Shown one piece after another: positions 26,280 to 35,929 of a stretch of DNA of 64,000 bases. The notes beneath the pieces are model-generated. The model did not search any database, was not told where the DNA came from, and worked only from the letters and a program-made list of their open reading frames with translations. How positions within the stretch are numbered: the first letter of the stretch is position 1; the number at the start of each line of letters is the position of its first letter. Both the position numbers and the translations under genes were made by a program. Source of the DNA: Thiofilum sp. (GTDB lineage: Bacteria > Pseudomonadota > Gammaproteobacteria > Thiotrichales > Thiotrichaceae); assembly GCF_016711335.1 (NCBI RefSeq), contig NZ_JADJTF010000001.1:124001-188000 (forward strand), given 5' to 3'.

Positions 26280-26305
26280 GTGACCATGCATCTTGTCATG
26301 GTCAC
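26280..26305 (+). terminator. Hairpin after the 50-residue gene
   Basis: Perfect 9-bp inverted repeat GTGACCATG / CATGGTCAC with an 8-base loop, 9 bp after the stop. There is no U run, so only a weak terminator call. Confidence 0.35.
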
Positions 26306-26461
26306 AACCCATAAATCCCAAACCTTTCCTACGTATTCTTACCCCGTAAATTAGGTAATCATCCTAATAGTTTTAAGACCTCCACTACTGCACACTAACG
26401 CTATTGCCAGCCTCACAAAGCAGGCATCTAGCCTAGCTCAATCACCTAATGGAGGTGGAGA

Positions 26462-27238
26462 ATGTCAACTCATTTACCTGCTGAACTAGCCACACTCTAT
26501 CAACAACTAGAAAACCTAGTCTTTGATACTCAACCAACCGACTTTCCCTTTAGCAAACGCCTAGCTATGGAAAATAATTGGACGCTCTCCTATGCAAGGC
26601 TAGTACTACACGAATATCGACGCTTTATATTACTGGCTAGCTTAAATCGCATAGTCGTCAGCCCCTCAGACGCTATTGATCAGGCATGGCATTTACACCT
26701 TACTTATACGCGCTCTTATTGGCATGATTTATGTGACACCATCCTAAAGCGCCCGCTGCATCACGAACCTATGTCAGGATTTGGCCAAGATCGTGAGCGC
26801 TTTCAAGAGCAGTATGCGGCTACCTTGGCGCTATATGAAGAAATCTTTCAAGAAAAGCCCCCGACTAATGTATGGCCAGAAGTCAAAACACGCTTTGCTA
26901 AAACACCTAATTTTAGGCGTGTGAATATGGAGCTATTTCAACTCAAACCCCATCGTAAATTTAGTGGTTTTTTAGGGGGACTAGGATTGATGATAGTGGC
27001 AATCTATTTTATTAATCAATGGTTTGGATCTATCGTTGCTATCATTGCAAGTATGATATTCGGTGTAACCTTTGCCGCTGGTACTAATGGACTCACCCCT
27101 TTAAATGCGCCTGAACGCTCTGATAACTCTCGCCCTTATAACACTGATAATATGGGTGCAGGGGCTTGTGGCACGAGTGGCTATGGGAGTGGTGGTGGCT
27201 GCGGTGGAGGGGGTTGCGGGGGCTGTGGTGGAGGTTAG
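26462..27238 (+). CDS. GRDP-like protein with glycine/cysteine-rich tail
   Basis: A 258-residue protein. The N-terminal domain (about 25-150) matches the glycine-rich domain-containing protein-like (GRDP, DUF1399) type: LVLHEYRRFILLASL, VVSPSDAIDQAWHLHLTYTR with the typical D-x-x-W-H-x-H, and YWHDLCDTIL. It is followed by one or two membrane helices (FLGGLGLMIVAIYFINQWFG, SIVAIIASMIFGVTFAAG) and a tail of Gly and Cys repeats (GGGCGGGGCGGCGGG). Similar tails occur in TIGR04222-type membrane proteins. The RBS GGAGGTGG precedes the ATG. A role in metal binding or surface assembly is only a guess. Confidence 0.75.
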   Translation: MSTHLPAELATLYQQLENLVFDTQPTDFPFSKRLAMENNWTLSYARLVLHEYRRFILLASLNRIVVSPSDAIDQAWHLHLTYTRSYWHDLCDTILKRPLHHEPMSGFGQDRERFQEQYAATLALYEEIFQEKPPTNVWPEVKTRFAKTPNFRRVNMELFQLKPHRKFSGFLGGLGLMIVAIYFINQWFGSIVAIIASMIFGVTFAAGTNGLTPLNAPERSDNSRPYNTDNMGAGACGTSGYGSGGGCGGGGCGGCGGG

Positions 27239-27245
27239 CTAGCAA

Positions 27246-27275
27246 AGTACTCCATTAAGTAGTTTATGGAGTACT
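27246..27275. terminator. Hairpin between convergent GRDP-like and SLC13 genes
   Basis: Perfect 10-bp inverted repeat AGTACTCCAT / ATGGAGTACT with a 10-base loop, located 7 bp after one stop and 8 bp before the other. No U run; the position suits a bidirectional terminator. Confidence 0.5.
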
Positions 27276-27283
27276 CGCCCTTC

Positions 27284-29053
27284 TCAACTCAAAGACCAAA
27301 TCCAAGCAATCATACTAATAGTAACCACTCCAATCATAATATTTAACGGTGTGCCAACCTTCAAATAATCACTTACCCGATAGCCACCAGGACCATACAC
27401 CATTAGATTCGTTTGATACCCAATCGGGGTCATAAAACTCGCTGAGGCAGCAAACATAATCGCAATAGCAAAAGGCACTATATCCACCCCAAACTGACTT
27501 GCTAATGAGGTAGCAATAGGGAACATTAAAGCCGCCGCCGCATTATTAGTAATCACCTCAGTAAACAGCGAGGTCATAATATAGACTAGGCTCAATGCTA
27601 CTAAAGGGCTTTCTACTCCAAACTCCATCACTGACTGTGCAATCCATTGTGCTGCCCCGGTTTTAGTCATCGCTTCTCCCAAAGCAAACGAGGCTCCAAT
27701 CACGGTCAACACAGTAAAATCAATCGAACGCCGCGCTAAACCTGCATTGAGACAGCGGGTCAATAACATCACACCTGCTGCTAACCACGCCGCCTCCAAA
27801 ATGGGGATAATTTCTAAAGCACTGAGCACCACCATCACCGCTAAAATACCCAAGGCCAATTTAGCCTTAGCGAAATTAGGGGGGCTGGAATTATCTAAGG
27901 CACTCACCAGCATAAAATCTTTACGAAAACGATACTGATTAGCAAAATCCTTACCTGCCTCCATCAGCAAAGTGTCTCCAGCTTGCAAGCGCACATTTAA
28001 GCCCTTGTCGGCTAATTTAGTCCCACCGCGTGATACCGATAATACAACTGCCTGATAATTAGAGAGGAAATCACATTCGCGCAAGGTCATGCCCAAAAAA
28101 GGAAACTCCTCACTTAATACCGCCTCCACCAAACGCCGCCGATAATGCACAATGCCAAGCTTATGAATATCATCATTGGCGGGACGCAATCCCTCAATAC
28201 TCCGCAACTCATGGGCACAACGTGGTGCACCAATAAAGGCTAGCAAGTCATTGGCTTGCAATACAAACTCAGCATCAGGGCTTTGAATCAACTCATTACC
28301 GCGCTCAATTTCAGCTAAATACCCGTATCCTAGTTGAGATAAACCTGCTGCTGCCACCGTCTTACCTACTAAGATCCCACCCTCTTGCACGACCATTTCG
28401 ACGTGATATTCCCGAATTTGCTCCGGCGACTCTATGACACCTGAGCTACTAGGCAATAAGCGATTACCTAACAATAAAATAAAGCCAGCCCCTGTTATCA
28501 GTACGGCTAAGCCCACTAGCGTAATATCAAACATGCCCAGACCTGCATGTCCGGTCTTTTGTAATAGCCCATTCACCACTAAATTAGTACTCGTACCAAT
28601 TAAGGTACACGTCCCACCTAAAATAGCTGCATAACTAAGCGGTAAGAGGAGTTTAGATGGAGGTAGTTTAAGACGTTGACACCAGTCCTGTACGGCAGGC
28701 ATAAACATAGCTACCACCGTAGTATTATTTAAAAACGCACTAAGTCCGGCTGATGGAAGTAATAAACGCCACTGCGCTCCTTGTATCGTTTTCGGCTGTC
28801 CTAATACGGTGCGGGCAATACACTGCACTGCTCCCGTTTCACGTAAACCCGCTGCCACAATATAAAGCGCTGCAATGGTCATTAACCCGGTATTACCAAA
28901 CCCTGCAAAGGCTTCATTAGCGGTGAGTACCCCGCTCACTAATAAGGTGAGTAGTGCTGCCATTAAAATCAAATCAGCCGCTATGGTACTTAATGCCAAC
29001 GCTAGTAAGACCCCTACCACAACAGCAAGGGTTAACACTGCTTCCCAGCTCAT
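27284..29053 (-). CDS. SLC13/DASS family permease with TrkA-C domains
   Basis: A 589-residue inner-membrane transporter. Two bundles of membrane helices (about 1-200 and 395-589) flank a soluble part with two TrkA-C/RCK_C-like domains (EYHVEMVVQEGGILVGKTVA and RLVEAVLSEEFPFLGMTLRE). Family phrases are AFLNNTTVVAMFMPAV, GTSTNLVVNGLL and ITNNAAAALMFPIATSLASQ. Relatives move dicarboxylates, sulfate or other anions with Na+. Its position just downstream of the cys operon makes sulfate uptake an attractive but unproven guess. It has its own strong RBS (AGGAGG), and the cys terminator separates them. Confidence 0.9.
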   Translation of the reverse strand: MSWEAVLTLAVVVGVLLALALSTIAADLILMAALLTLLVSGVLTANEAFAGFGNTGLMTIAALYIVAAGLRETGAVQCIARTVLGQPKTIQGAQWRLLLPSAGLSAFLNNTTVVAMFMPAVQDWCQRLKLPPSKLLLPLSYAAILGGTCTLIGTSTNLVVNGLLQKTGHAGLGMFDITLVGLAVLITGAGFILLLGNRLLPSSSGVIESPEQIREYHVEMVVQEGGILVGKTVAAAGLSQLGYGYLAEIERGNELIQSPDAEFVLQANDLLAFIGAPRCAHELRSIEGLRPANDDIHKLGIVHYRRRLVEAVLSEEFPFLGMTLRECDFLSNYQAVVLSVSRGGTKLADKGLNVRLQAGDTLLMEAGKDFANQYRFRKDFMLVSALDNSSPPNFAKAKLALGILAVMVVLSALEIIPILEAAWLAAGVMLLTRCLNAGLARRSIDFTVLTVIGASFALGEAMTKTGAAQWIAQSVMEFGVESPLVALSLVYIMTSLFTEVITNNAAAALMFPIATSLASQFGVDIVPFAIAIMFAASASFMTPIGYQTNLMVYGPGGYRVSDYLKVGTPLNIMIGVVTISMIAWIWSLS

Positions 29054-29081
29054 TTCAGCCTCCTAGGTGCGGTTTTAATAG

Positions 29082-29120
29082 ACAAAACAAAAAGAGCTAA
29101 GAACCTGATTCCTAACTCTT
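29082..29120 (-). terminator. Rho-independent terminator of the cys operon
   Basis: On the minus strand AAGAGTTAGGAA pairs with TTCTTAGCTCTT (12 bp with two G-U pairs) and is followed by TTTGTTTTG. It begins about 25 bp after the cysI stop. Confidence 0.7.
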
Positions 29121-29145
29121 ATTAAATGTAGTCATTAATTTAAAA

Positions 29146-30903
29146 TTATTGATGAAACTCACTACCTACAAGGGTAGCTTTCACAATTCCCGAACGAATC
29201 ACGAAATCACCAAAATGTTCACCTTGTAAGCGCTCTGCTGAGTACTTCGCTAATAAAGCCTGTAATTCGTTTAAAAGAGCTTTTTCATCCAGATTTTCAC
29301 GGTAGAGCTTGTTTAAACGCTCCCCCTCAAACCCACCGCCTAGGTATAGATTATAGCGACCGGGCGATTTGCCAATTAAACCGATCTCGGCCGCGACTGA
29401 GCGCCCACAACCATTCGGGCAACCCGTCATACGGATTTTGATCTCATCTTGGAACAAACCGTGTTGAGTTAAAGTTGGCTCTAATTTGTCCAAAAAGCTC
29501 GGCATATAGCGTTCAGCCTCTGCCATCGCTTGTGGACAGGTATTCAAGGATACACACGCGATAGAATTGCGGCGTAAACCGGAAATATGCTTAGCATCAA
29601 TTTTGTACTGATACTGCTCCAATAGCGCTTCCACCGTAGCCTTTTCAGCCTCTTCAATATTAGCCAGTACTAAATTCTGGTTCGCTGTTAAGCGCAAGCG
29701 AAAATCTGACCACGCATGATCTAAAGCATATTGTGAGAGTTGAGCTAGTGCGGTTTTGAGCTGGTACTCATCGGTATCTTTGACCCGCCCGTATTCCACT
29801 CTTAAGGTTAAATGCCAACGTCCATCAGCGGTTTGATGCCAACCAAATTGATCACCCGTGGTAATAAATTTTACTGGCTTAGCCGCTGCTAAATCCCAAC
29901 CCAAACGTTGATTAAGTTCGGTTTTAAACCACTCAAGGCCATATTTATCAATCGTGTATTTAAAGCGCGAGAGCTTACGGTCGGTGCGATTACCATAATC
30001 ACGTTGAATAGCGACGATTTGATAGCACACATCCAATACTTGCTCTGGGGTACAAAAACCAATGGTATCGGCTAGGCGCGGATAAGTATCCAAACGCCCG
30101 AAGGTCATACCCAAACCGCCCCCCACAGCCACATTAAAGCCACTCAGCTTTTCACCCTCAGCAATAGCGATTAGGGCTATGTCATTAATATAAACATCAG
30201 TATCGTTATAAGGTGGAATGGCAATGGCAATTTTAAATTTACGCGGTAAATAATGCTTACCATATAAAGGCTCAATCTCCTCTGGCTCGCCTCCCGCCAC
30301 TAAGGTACAACCCTCTGGTTGATCTAACCAAATCTCATGATAAGCACGGGTACGCGGTAATAAATGCTCACTGATTTTTTGCGCATAAGGAAATACTTGA
30401 GCATGAATCGCTGATAGCGAAGCATCCGGCGTACACATCACATTACGATTTACATCACCACAGGCGGCAATACTATCGAGTACTGCTTCATCCATTGCTT
30501 GAATGGATTTTTTCAGGTCGAATTTTAAAATGCCGTGAAATTGAATCGCTTGGCGCGTGGTAATCCGCAGCGTTTTATTGGCATATTGATCGGCAATGTC
30601 GGTTAGTTTTAGCCATTGCTGAGCGTTTAAATCGCCGCCCGGAACACGCACCCGAATCATAAATTCATAGGCGGGTTCGAGTTTGCGTTCTTGGCGCTCT
30701 AGGCGTAAATCGCGGTCGTCCTCAATATACGCGCCATGAAATTTAATCAGTTGCACATCATCGGTGGCAATTGCCCCGGTAATCGGATTGGCAAAACTTT
30801 CCACCAATGTACCGCGTAAATAACGGCTTTGGTCTTTGATATGCTCAACCTCAGAGGGCTGAGCGACCATCACATTAAAGGCTTTTGGAGTAGGTTTAGT
30901 CAT
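29146..30903 (-). CDS. cysI: Sulfite reductase hemoprotein beta subunit
   Basis: Reduces sulfite to sulfide with six electrons using siroheme and a 4Fe-4S cluster. The cluster cysteines are visible as ACVSLNTC and GCPNGCGR, with NTCPQAMAEAERYMPSFLDK and GKSPGRYNLYLGG next to them as in E. coli CysI. 585 residues versus 570 in E. coli. N-terminal QFHGILKFDLKKSIQAM and GDVNRNVMCTPD are sirohaem-side segments. The gene starts in a 4-bp overlap with cysN (ATGA). It is the last gene of cysJHDNI and partner of CysJ, which is encoded at the other end of the operon. Confidence 0.96.
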   Translation of the reverse strand: MTKPTPKAFNVMVAQPSEVEHIKDQSRYLRGTLVESFANPITGAIATDDVQLIKFHGAYIEDDRDLRLERQERKLEPAYEFMIRVRVPGGDLNAQQWLKLTDIADQYANKTLRITTRQAIQFHGILKFDLKKSIQAMDEAVLDSIAACGDVNRNVMCTPDASLSAIHAQVFPYAQKISEHLLPRTRAYHEIWLDQPEGCTLVAGGEPEEIEPLYGKHYLPRKFKIAIAIPPYNDTDVYINDIALIAIAEGEKLSGFNVAVGGGLGMTFGRLDTYPRLADTIGFCTPEQVLDVCYQIVAIQRDYGNRTDRKLSRFKYTIDKYGLEWFKTELNQRLGWDLAAAKPVKFITTGDQFGWHQTADGRWHLTLRVEYGRVKDTDEYQLKTALAQLSQYALDHAWSDFRLRLTANQNLVLANIEEAEKATVEALLEQYQYKIDAKHISGLRRNSIACVSLNTCPQAMAEAERYMPSFLDKLEPTLTQHGLFQDEIKIRMTGCPNGCGRSVAAEIGLIGKSPGRYNLYLGGGFEGERLNKLYRENLDEKALLNELQALLAKYSAERLQGEHFGDFVIRSGIVKATLVGSEFHQ

Positions 30904-32216
30904 GCTGCGTCTCTCTCAGCCGAATTAGCACTTTCCAACAGACCAATCATGCCTGCACCTACGGTATTATTAGTGCTCTCATCAATCACAATAAAAGCAC
31001 CTGTACTGCGATTATCCCGATACGAATCGGTGAATAAAGGCTGCGCTAATTTGAAATTCACTACCGCAATATCATTCATCGCTAAGCGCTCAGTAGTTTG
31101 ACGCTCTAGGCTATTCACATCCACGCGATAGTTAATGCTGGCAATTTTCGCTTTGGTTTCGCGGGTGGTATGACGGATTAAATAAGTACGCGATTTATCC
31201 AATGGAGTTTCAGACAACCAGCACACCGTAGTTTCAATTTGCTTGGTTTGATTGGGTAGTTCGGTGGCACGTACTAACATATCACCGCGTGAAATATCGA
31301 TTTCATCTGCGAGTAAAATCGTTACTGATTGCTCAGTGACCGCTTCAGATAATTGCTCACCGCCTAACTCAATCGCCTTCACAGTACTGCTTAAACCCGA
31401 AGGCAATACCGTTACGCGCTCACCCAATTTAATGGAGCCAGACTCGACCCGTCCCATGAATCCACGATAATCGTGTAACTCTGGATTAGTGGCATCCTGT
31501 GGACGGCAGACATACTGCACAGGCAAACGGAACGCTTCGACATGTTCGTCATGGGCAGTGGTTGCGGTCTCTAATATCTCCATCAAGGTTTGACCTTGAT
31601 ACCAATTGAGCTTATCACCCCGCACTACCACCATATCGCCTTTGAGTGCAGATAATGGAATAAAGCGCACATCGTTAATGCCTAATTGCTCGGCAAAGGC
31701 TAAATACTCATGGCGGATACTGTCAAAAACAGTTTGGTCATAATTCACCAAATCCATTTTATTGACTGCCACCACTAAATGCGGAATCCCTACTAAATGC
31801 GCTAGATATGAGTGGCGACGAGTTTGAGTAATCACGCCTTTACGCGCATCAACCAGAATTACTGCTAAATCAGCGGTGGAGGCGGCAGTCACCATATTGC
31901 GCGTGTACTGCTCGTGACCTGGTGCATCGGCGATAATGTACTTGCGAGTACCTGTAGTGAAATAGCGATACGCCACATCAATCGTAATACCCTGCTCGCG
32001 CTCCGCTTGTAAGCCATCGGTGAGTAAGGACAAATCGACCTGCTCCATACCCCGCTTTAAGGAGGTCTTTTCAATGGCATGTAAGGTATCGGCTAAAATT
32101 GCTTTGGAATCAAGTAATAAGCGTCCGATTAAAGTACTCTTACCATCATCTACACTGCCACAGGTTAGAAAACGTAATAAACCGTGGTCTTCAATTGCAT
32201 TAATCTGAGTCGTCAT
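30900..32216 (-). CDS. cysN: Sulfate adenylyltransferase subunit 1 (GTPase)
   Basis: GTPase subunit of ATP sulfurylase; GTP hydrolysis drives formation of APS from sulfate and ATP. EF-Tu-like motifs: GSVDDGKSTLIGRLL (G1), EREQGITIDVAYRYF (G2), IADAPGHEQYTRNMVT (G3), VAVNKMDLVNYD (G4). 438 residues, with no fused APS kinase (CysC) at the C-terminus. The start codon overlaps the cysD stop (TAATG), giving tight coupling. Confidence 0.96.
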   Translation of the reverse strand: MTTQINAIEDHGLLRFLTCGSVDDGKSTLIGRLLLDSKAILADTLHAIEKTSLKRGMEQVDLSLLTDGLQAEREQGITIDVAYRYFTTGTRKYIIADAPGHEQYTRNMVTAASTADLAVILVDARKGVITQTRRHSYLAHLVGIPHLVVAVNKMDLVNYDQTVFDSIRHEYLAFAEQLGINDVRFIPLSALKGDMVVVRGDKLNWYQGQTLMEILETATTAHDEHVEAFRLPVQYVCRPQDATNPELHDYRGFMGRVESGSIKLGERVTVLPSGLSSTVKAIELGGEQLSEAVTEQSVTILLADEIDISRGDMLVRATELPNQTKQIETTVCWLSETPLDKSRTYLIRHTTRETKAKIASINYRVDVNSLERQTTERLAMNDIAVVNFKLAQPLFTDSYRDNRSTGAFIVIDESTNNTVGAGMIGLLESANSAERDAA

Positions 32217-33118
32217 TAGAAATACCCCTCTTTTTTACGTTGTTCCATAGCGGCTTCACTAGCCTGATCATCTAAGCGCGTTGCACCACGTTCAGTAATC
32301 GTAGTGGTCGCCGTTTCAGCAATAATTTTGTCTACCGTATCTGCATCGGATAGTACGGGGGCGGTACAAGTAATATCGCCCACAGTGCGGAAGCGGACTT
32401 GTAAATCTACAATCTCCTCACCTGCTAATGCTGGTGTAATGTCAGTAACAGGCTGCATTGTCCCCTTACGCATTACAATCGGACGAGTATGAGCAAAATA
32501 GATACTGGGCAACTCCAAACCTTCACGCTCGATATACTGCCACACATCTAATTCAGTCCAATTCGAGATCGGAAAGGCACGAATATTTTCACCTTTGTGA
32601 CTACGAGCGTTATATAAGCTCCACAGTTCAGGGCGCTGATTTTTAGGGTCCCACTGACCAAATTCGTCACGAAAACTCATAATGCGTTCTTTTGCCCGCG
32701 CTTTTTCCTCATCACGCCGAGCGCCCCCAATGCAGGCATCAAACCCAAACTCTTCAATCGCTTCGAGTAAAGTGACAGACTGATGTTTATTGCGTGATTC
32801 ATTAGAATTTTTCAGCACTACTGTGCCACGTTTCATCGAATCCTCAACCGAGCGCACTATTAAACGCTCACCCAATTCAGCGGCTTTACGATCACGAAAC
32901 TCAATCACTTCAGGGTAATTATGTCCGGTATCCACATGCAGCAATGGAAACGGGAAGCGTCCGGGCCGAAAGGCTTTTTCAGCCAAACGTAATAAGCAGA
33001 TAGAGTCCTTTCCACCTGAAAACAATAAAACAGGGTTGGAGCACTGTCCGGCGACTTCACGTAAAATATGAATCGCTTCTGCTTCTAGCCAATCCAAATG
33101 GCTTAATGGTTTTGTCAT
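32216..33118 (-). CDS. cysD: Sulfate adenylyltransferase subunit 2
   Basis: Catalytic subunit of ATP sulfurylase, making APS. PP-loop LLFSGGKDSICLLRLA lies at about residues 31-46, HVDTGHNYPEVIEFRD further on, and IGGARRDEEKARAKER and FRDEFGQWDPKNQRPELW are hallmark segments. 300 residues, as usual (302 in E. coli). It lies 7 bp after cysH and overlaps cysN. Confidence 0.97.
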   Translation of the reverse strand: MTKPLSHLDWLEAEAIHILREVAGQCSNPVLLFSGGKDSICLLRLAEKAFRPGRFPFPLLHVDTGHNYPEVIEFRDRKAAELGERLIVRSVEDSMKRGTVVLKNSNESRNKHQSVTLLEAIEEFGFDACIGGARRDEEKARAKERIMSFRDEFGQWDPKNQRPELWSLYNARSHKGENIRAFPISNWTELDVWQYIEREGLELPSIYFAHTRPIVMRKGTMQPVTDITPALAGEEIVDLQVRFRTVGDITCTAPVLSDADTVDKIIAETATTTITERGATRLDDQASEAAMEQRKKEGYF

Positions 33119-33125
33119 GATTATT

Positions 33126-33875
33126 TTAAAGTCCTAAGCGATTAATCGTTTTAAATGCAGGTGCATTAGTCCCATCGTGTAAACCACACTCTTGATTAGC
33201 CGTCTCCCACCACCAACGCCCTGCACGCTCATCTTCTCCCTCGACAATTGCACGAGTACAAGGCTGGCAACCGATGCTAGGAAAACCTTGATCATGTAAA
33301 GCGTTATAAGGGACTGCATGATCAGCAATGTAATGACGTACCTCTGTTGATGACCAATGCAATAAAGGATTAAATTTCAATAAATGACGGGCTTGATCCC
33401 ATTCAAATAACTGCATATCAGAACGATAAGCTGATTGAGCCGCACGCAATCCAGTAATCCACACCTCCACACCTTGTAAGGCGCGATTGAGTGGTTCGAT
33501 TTTGCGAATTGCACAGCACTCTTTGCGATTAGCTACCGACTCATACAACGCATTAATACCTTTAGTACTCACATACTGCTCAATCGCTTCAGTATTGGGA
33601 TAGAGTACGCGAATGGTTTTGCCATAACGCTTAGTCGTAGCATCTAAGGTTGTATAGTTTTCGGGGAACTGGCGTCCGGTATCTAAAGTAAATACCTCAA
33701 TGTCTAAGTTTTGCCTAAAAATCGCATCGGTAATGACTTGATCTTCCAAACCCAAACTGGTTGAAAACGCGATTTTGCGGCGAAAGCGTTGGCGTAAAGC
33801 CTTGAGCGCCTCAACCAGATCATAGTGAGCAAACTCTTCATTTAAGGCTTTGATTTCTAAACTGGTAAGCGTCAT
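33126..33875 (-). CDS. cysH: Adenylylsulfate (APS) reductase, Fe-S type
   Basis: Reduces adenylylsulfate to sulfite with thioredoxin or a similar donor. The 249-residue protein has the PP-loop-like AFSTSLGLEDQVITD, LDTGRQFPENY and the C-terminal catalytic ECGLH (Cys230). It also carries the paired cysteines CC at 120-121 and CQPC at 203-206. Those four ligate a 4Fe-4S cluster and mark APS reductases; the E. coli-type PAPS reductase lacks them. With no cysC in the operon, direct reduction of APS is the consistent reading. It sits between cysJ (13 bp) and cysD (7 bp). Confidence 0.95.
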   Translation of the reverse strand: MTLTSLEIKALNEEFAHYDLVEALKALRQRFRRKIAFSTSLGLEDQVITDAIFRQNLDIEVFTLDTGRQFPENYTTLDATTKRYGKTIRVLYPNTEAIEQYVSTKGINALYESVANRKECCAIRKIEPLNRALQGVEVWITGLRAAQSAYRSDMQLFEWDQARHLLKFNPLLHWSSTEVRHYIADHAVPYNALHDQGFPSIGCQPCTRAIVEGEDERAGRWWWETANQECGLHDGTNAPAFKTINRLGL

Positions 33876-33888
33876 CTTTTGTTATTCC

Positions 33889-35643
33889 TTAATACACATC
33901 GCGTTGATAACGCCCTGCACTAATCCATGCTTCTAAAGTACTTTGTGCCTGTTCGGGGCTTTGCTTGCCTTCAGTGACCAACACTTGAATCAGGGCTTGA
34001 TGAACATCTTTCGCCATTTTGTTCATATCACCACACACATAAATATGTGCACCGGATTGCAGCCACTCATAAACGGCTGAGGCATTTTCAGTAATGCGAT
34101 GTTGCACATACACTTTTTGCGCTTGGTCGCGGGAAAATGCCACGCTCATTTTTTCTAAAGCACCTGATTTTAAAAGCGCTTGCCACTCAACTTGATACAG
34201 GAAATCGGTACGGAAACGTTGCTCACCAAAGAATAACCACGTATTCCCCGTAATCCCTTGCGCTTCGCGTTCAAATAAGAAACTGCGAAACGGTGCTACA
34301 CCTGTGCCTGCACCAATCATAATGACCTTGGTACTAGGGTCGGCAGGTAGTTTGAAATGGGCATTAGGTTTGACTTGAGTTTCAACCTTTTCGCCTAACT
34401 CCACTTGCGCTAACGCATTAGAGGCAGAACCTTGATGCAGACGATTGAGATGTGAATACTCCACACGCTTAATCAATAAATGCACTTCACCACTATGAGC
34501 CGTGGGGCTGGATGCAATCGAGTATTGGCGCGGTTGCAGTACTCGTAATAGATCAACCCATTGCTGCGCGGTTAAATTCGCAGGATAGCGTTTAATGACA
34601 TCTACCCAATCGGCATCGGTCAACCAATCAAAATCTGCTTTAGCCTCTAACTCAGCCACTAAGGTTTGGTTACCAATGAGTTCGGCATAGGCTTTCAATT
34701 GCTTACGCGTAAGGCTAGTTAATTCACGTTCTGCTAGTACTTCGGCTAAAGTACTCGTACCTGTTTTAGTAGTAACACTGGTACTAGCCTCTAAACCAAG
34801 TACTTGTAAAAATTCAGCAACGGCTGTCTGATTATTTTTAGTTTTAACTACTAAAATATCGCCGGGGGCATAGCTTAAACCCGAACCCTCAAGCGCAAAC
34901 TCAATGTGATAAACCTCTTTGTCTGATTGGCTCGCGGTCACATGAGTACGATTGAGTACTTCAGCCGCATAAAAGCTATCGGTAGCTTGAGCCACTTGAG
35001 TACTTAATACATTGGGGCGTAGGGGTACGACATTACTGGGTGCTTGCGGCAGTTTATCTAATACGTGTTGCTGCCAAGTACTAGCGGCTTCAGCAAAATC
35101 CACATCGCAATCAGTACGCTCCACAATACGCTTTGCACCTAGTTCAGCTAAGCGGTCATCTAGTAAAACACCTGCTTGGCAAAATTCCTCGTAACTTGAA
35201 TCACCTAGGGCTAGCACGGAATACTCTAACTGCTCTAAGTGAGGTGCTCGTTTGTCTTGAATAAATTTATAAAACGCACGCGCTTCATCCGGTGGCTCAC
35301 CATTGCCTTGAGTACTGACTACCACATACAAGCGTGTTTCTTTTTTGAGATTTTGCGTGCGGTAGTCCTTGATGTTTAACAGGGTTGCATTGACGCCTTT
35401 AGCTTGCAGGGCAGTATGTAATTGGGTGGCGACTTTTTTAGAGTTGCCTGTTTGTGTGCCATATAACACGGTGGCACTTAAGGCAGGTGCTAAGTTAGCG
35501 GCGGCACTCTGTTGCGAGACTTGCCCCACCAATGCAGTTTGTGACAAGCCTGTGAAATAGCCGCCTAACCACGCTAATTGTGAAGGTGATAAGCCGCTTA
35601 CGGCGCTGGTCACTTGCTGAAGCTGCTGCTCACTCAAAACCAT
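33889..35643 (-). CDS. cysJ: Sulfite reductase (NADPH) flavoprotein alpha subunit
   Basis: Passes electrons from NADPH through FAD and FMN to CysI. N-terminal LSPSQLAWLGGYFTGL as in E. coli CysJ, a flavodoxin domain (VLYGTQTGNSKKVA, STQGNGEPPDEA), an FAD domain with RQYSIASSP and the NADP domain (MIGAGTGVAPFRSF, FGEQRFRTDFLYQ) ending GRYQRDVY. The ATG at 35643 is preferred: GGAG lies 8 bp upstream, whereas an earlier in-frame ATG at 35658 has no RBS. Length 584. It is first in the operon; the promoter should lie in the 280-bp gap to the divergent mscS-like gene. Confidence 0.96.
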   Translation of the reverse strand: MVLSEQQLQQVTSAVSGLSPSQLAWLGGYFTGLSQTALVGQVSQQSAAANLAPALSATVLYGTQTGNSKKVATQLHTALQAKGVNATLLNIKDYRTQNLKKETRLYVVVSTQGNGEPPDEARAFYKFIQDKRAPHLEQLEYSVLALGDSSYEEFCQAGVLLDDRLAELGAKRIVERTDCDVDFAEAASTWQQHVLDKLPQAPSNVVPLRPNVLSTQVAQATDSFYAAEVLNRTHVTASQSDKEVYHIEFALEGSGLSYAPGDILVVKTKNNQTAVAEFLQVLGLEASTSVTTKTGTSTLAEVLAERELTSLTRKQLKAYAELIGNQTLVAELEAKADFDWLTDADWVDVIKRYPANLTAQQWVDLLRVLQPRQYSIASSPTAHSGEVHLLIKRVEYSHLNRLHQGSASNALAQVELGEKVETQVKPNAHFKLPADPSTKVIMIGAGTGVAPFRSFLFEREAQGITGNTWLFFGEQRFRTDFLYQVEWQALLKSGALEKMSVAFSRDQAQKVYVQHRITENASAVYEWLQSGAHIYVCGDMNKMAKDVHQALIQVLVTEGKQSPEQAQSTLEAWISAGRYQRDVY

Positions 35644-35929
35644 TATTGAAATCTCCATACTGCTAATGCGGTGTAGTATGGAGCAGAGTTTTTAGCGAAA
35701 AAAGTGATGTTTATTGATATTTAAATCTTAATTTTAGATAAATATTATAAAGAACCCGATTGAGAAGTGACTTAGCACATCGAGACATCGGTGCAAACTG
35801 ACAAATTGACTAAAATTCGAGCTTACTCGACTAGCCTTTTAACTTTTCAGCGCTAGATTAAGTCGTTATGGTGTGAAACTTAGCCCTGTCATCATTGCCC
35901 TCGTCATAGAGCACTTAGGAAGTACATAT

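Noticed and set aside
33126..33875. PAPS reductase as in E. coli CysH
   Set aside because: The four cysteines CC and CxxC that bind the Fe-S cluster are present, which marks APS reductase.
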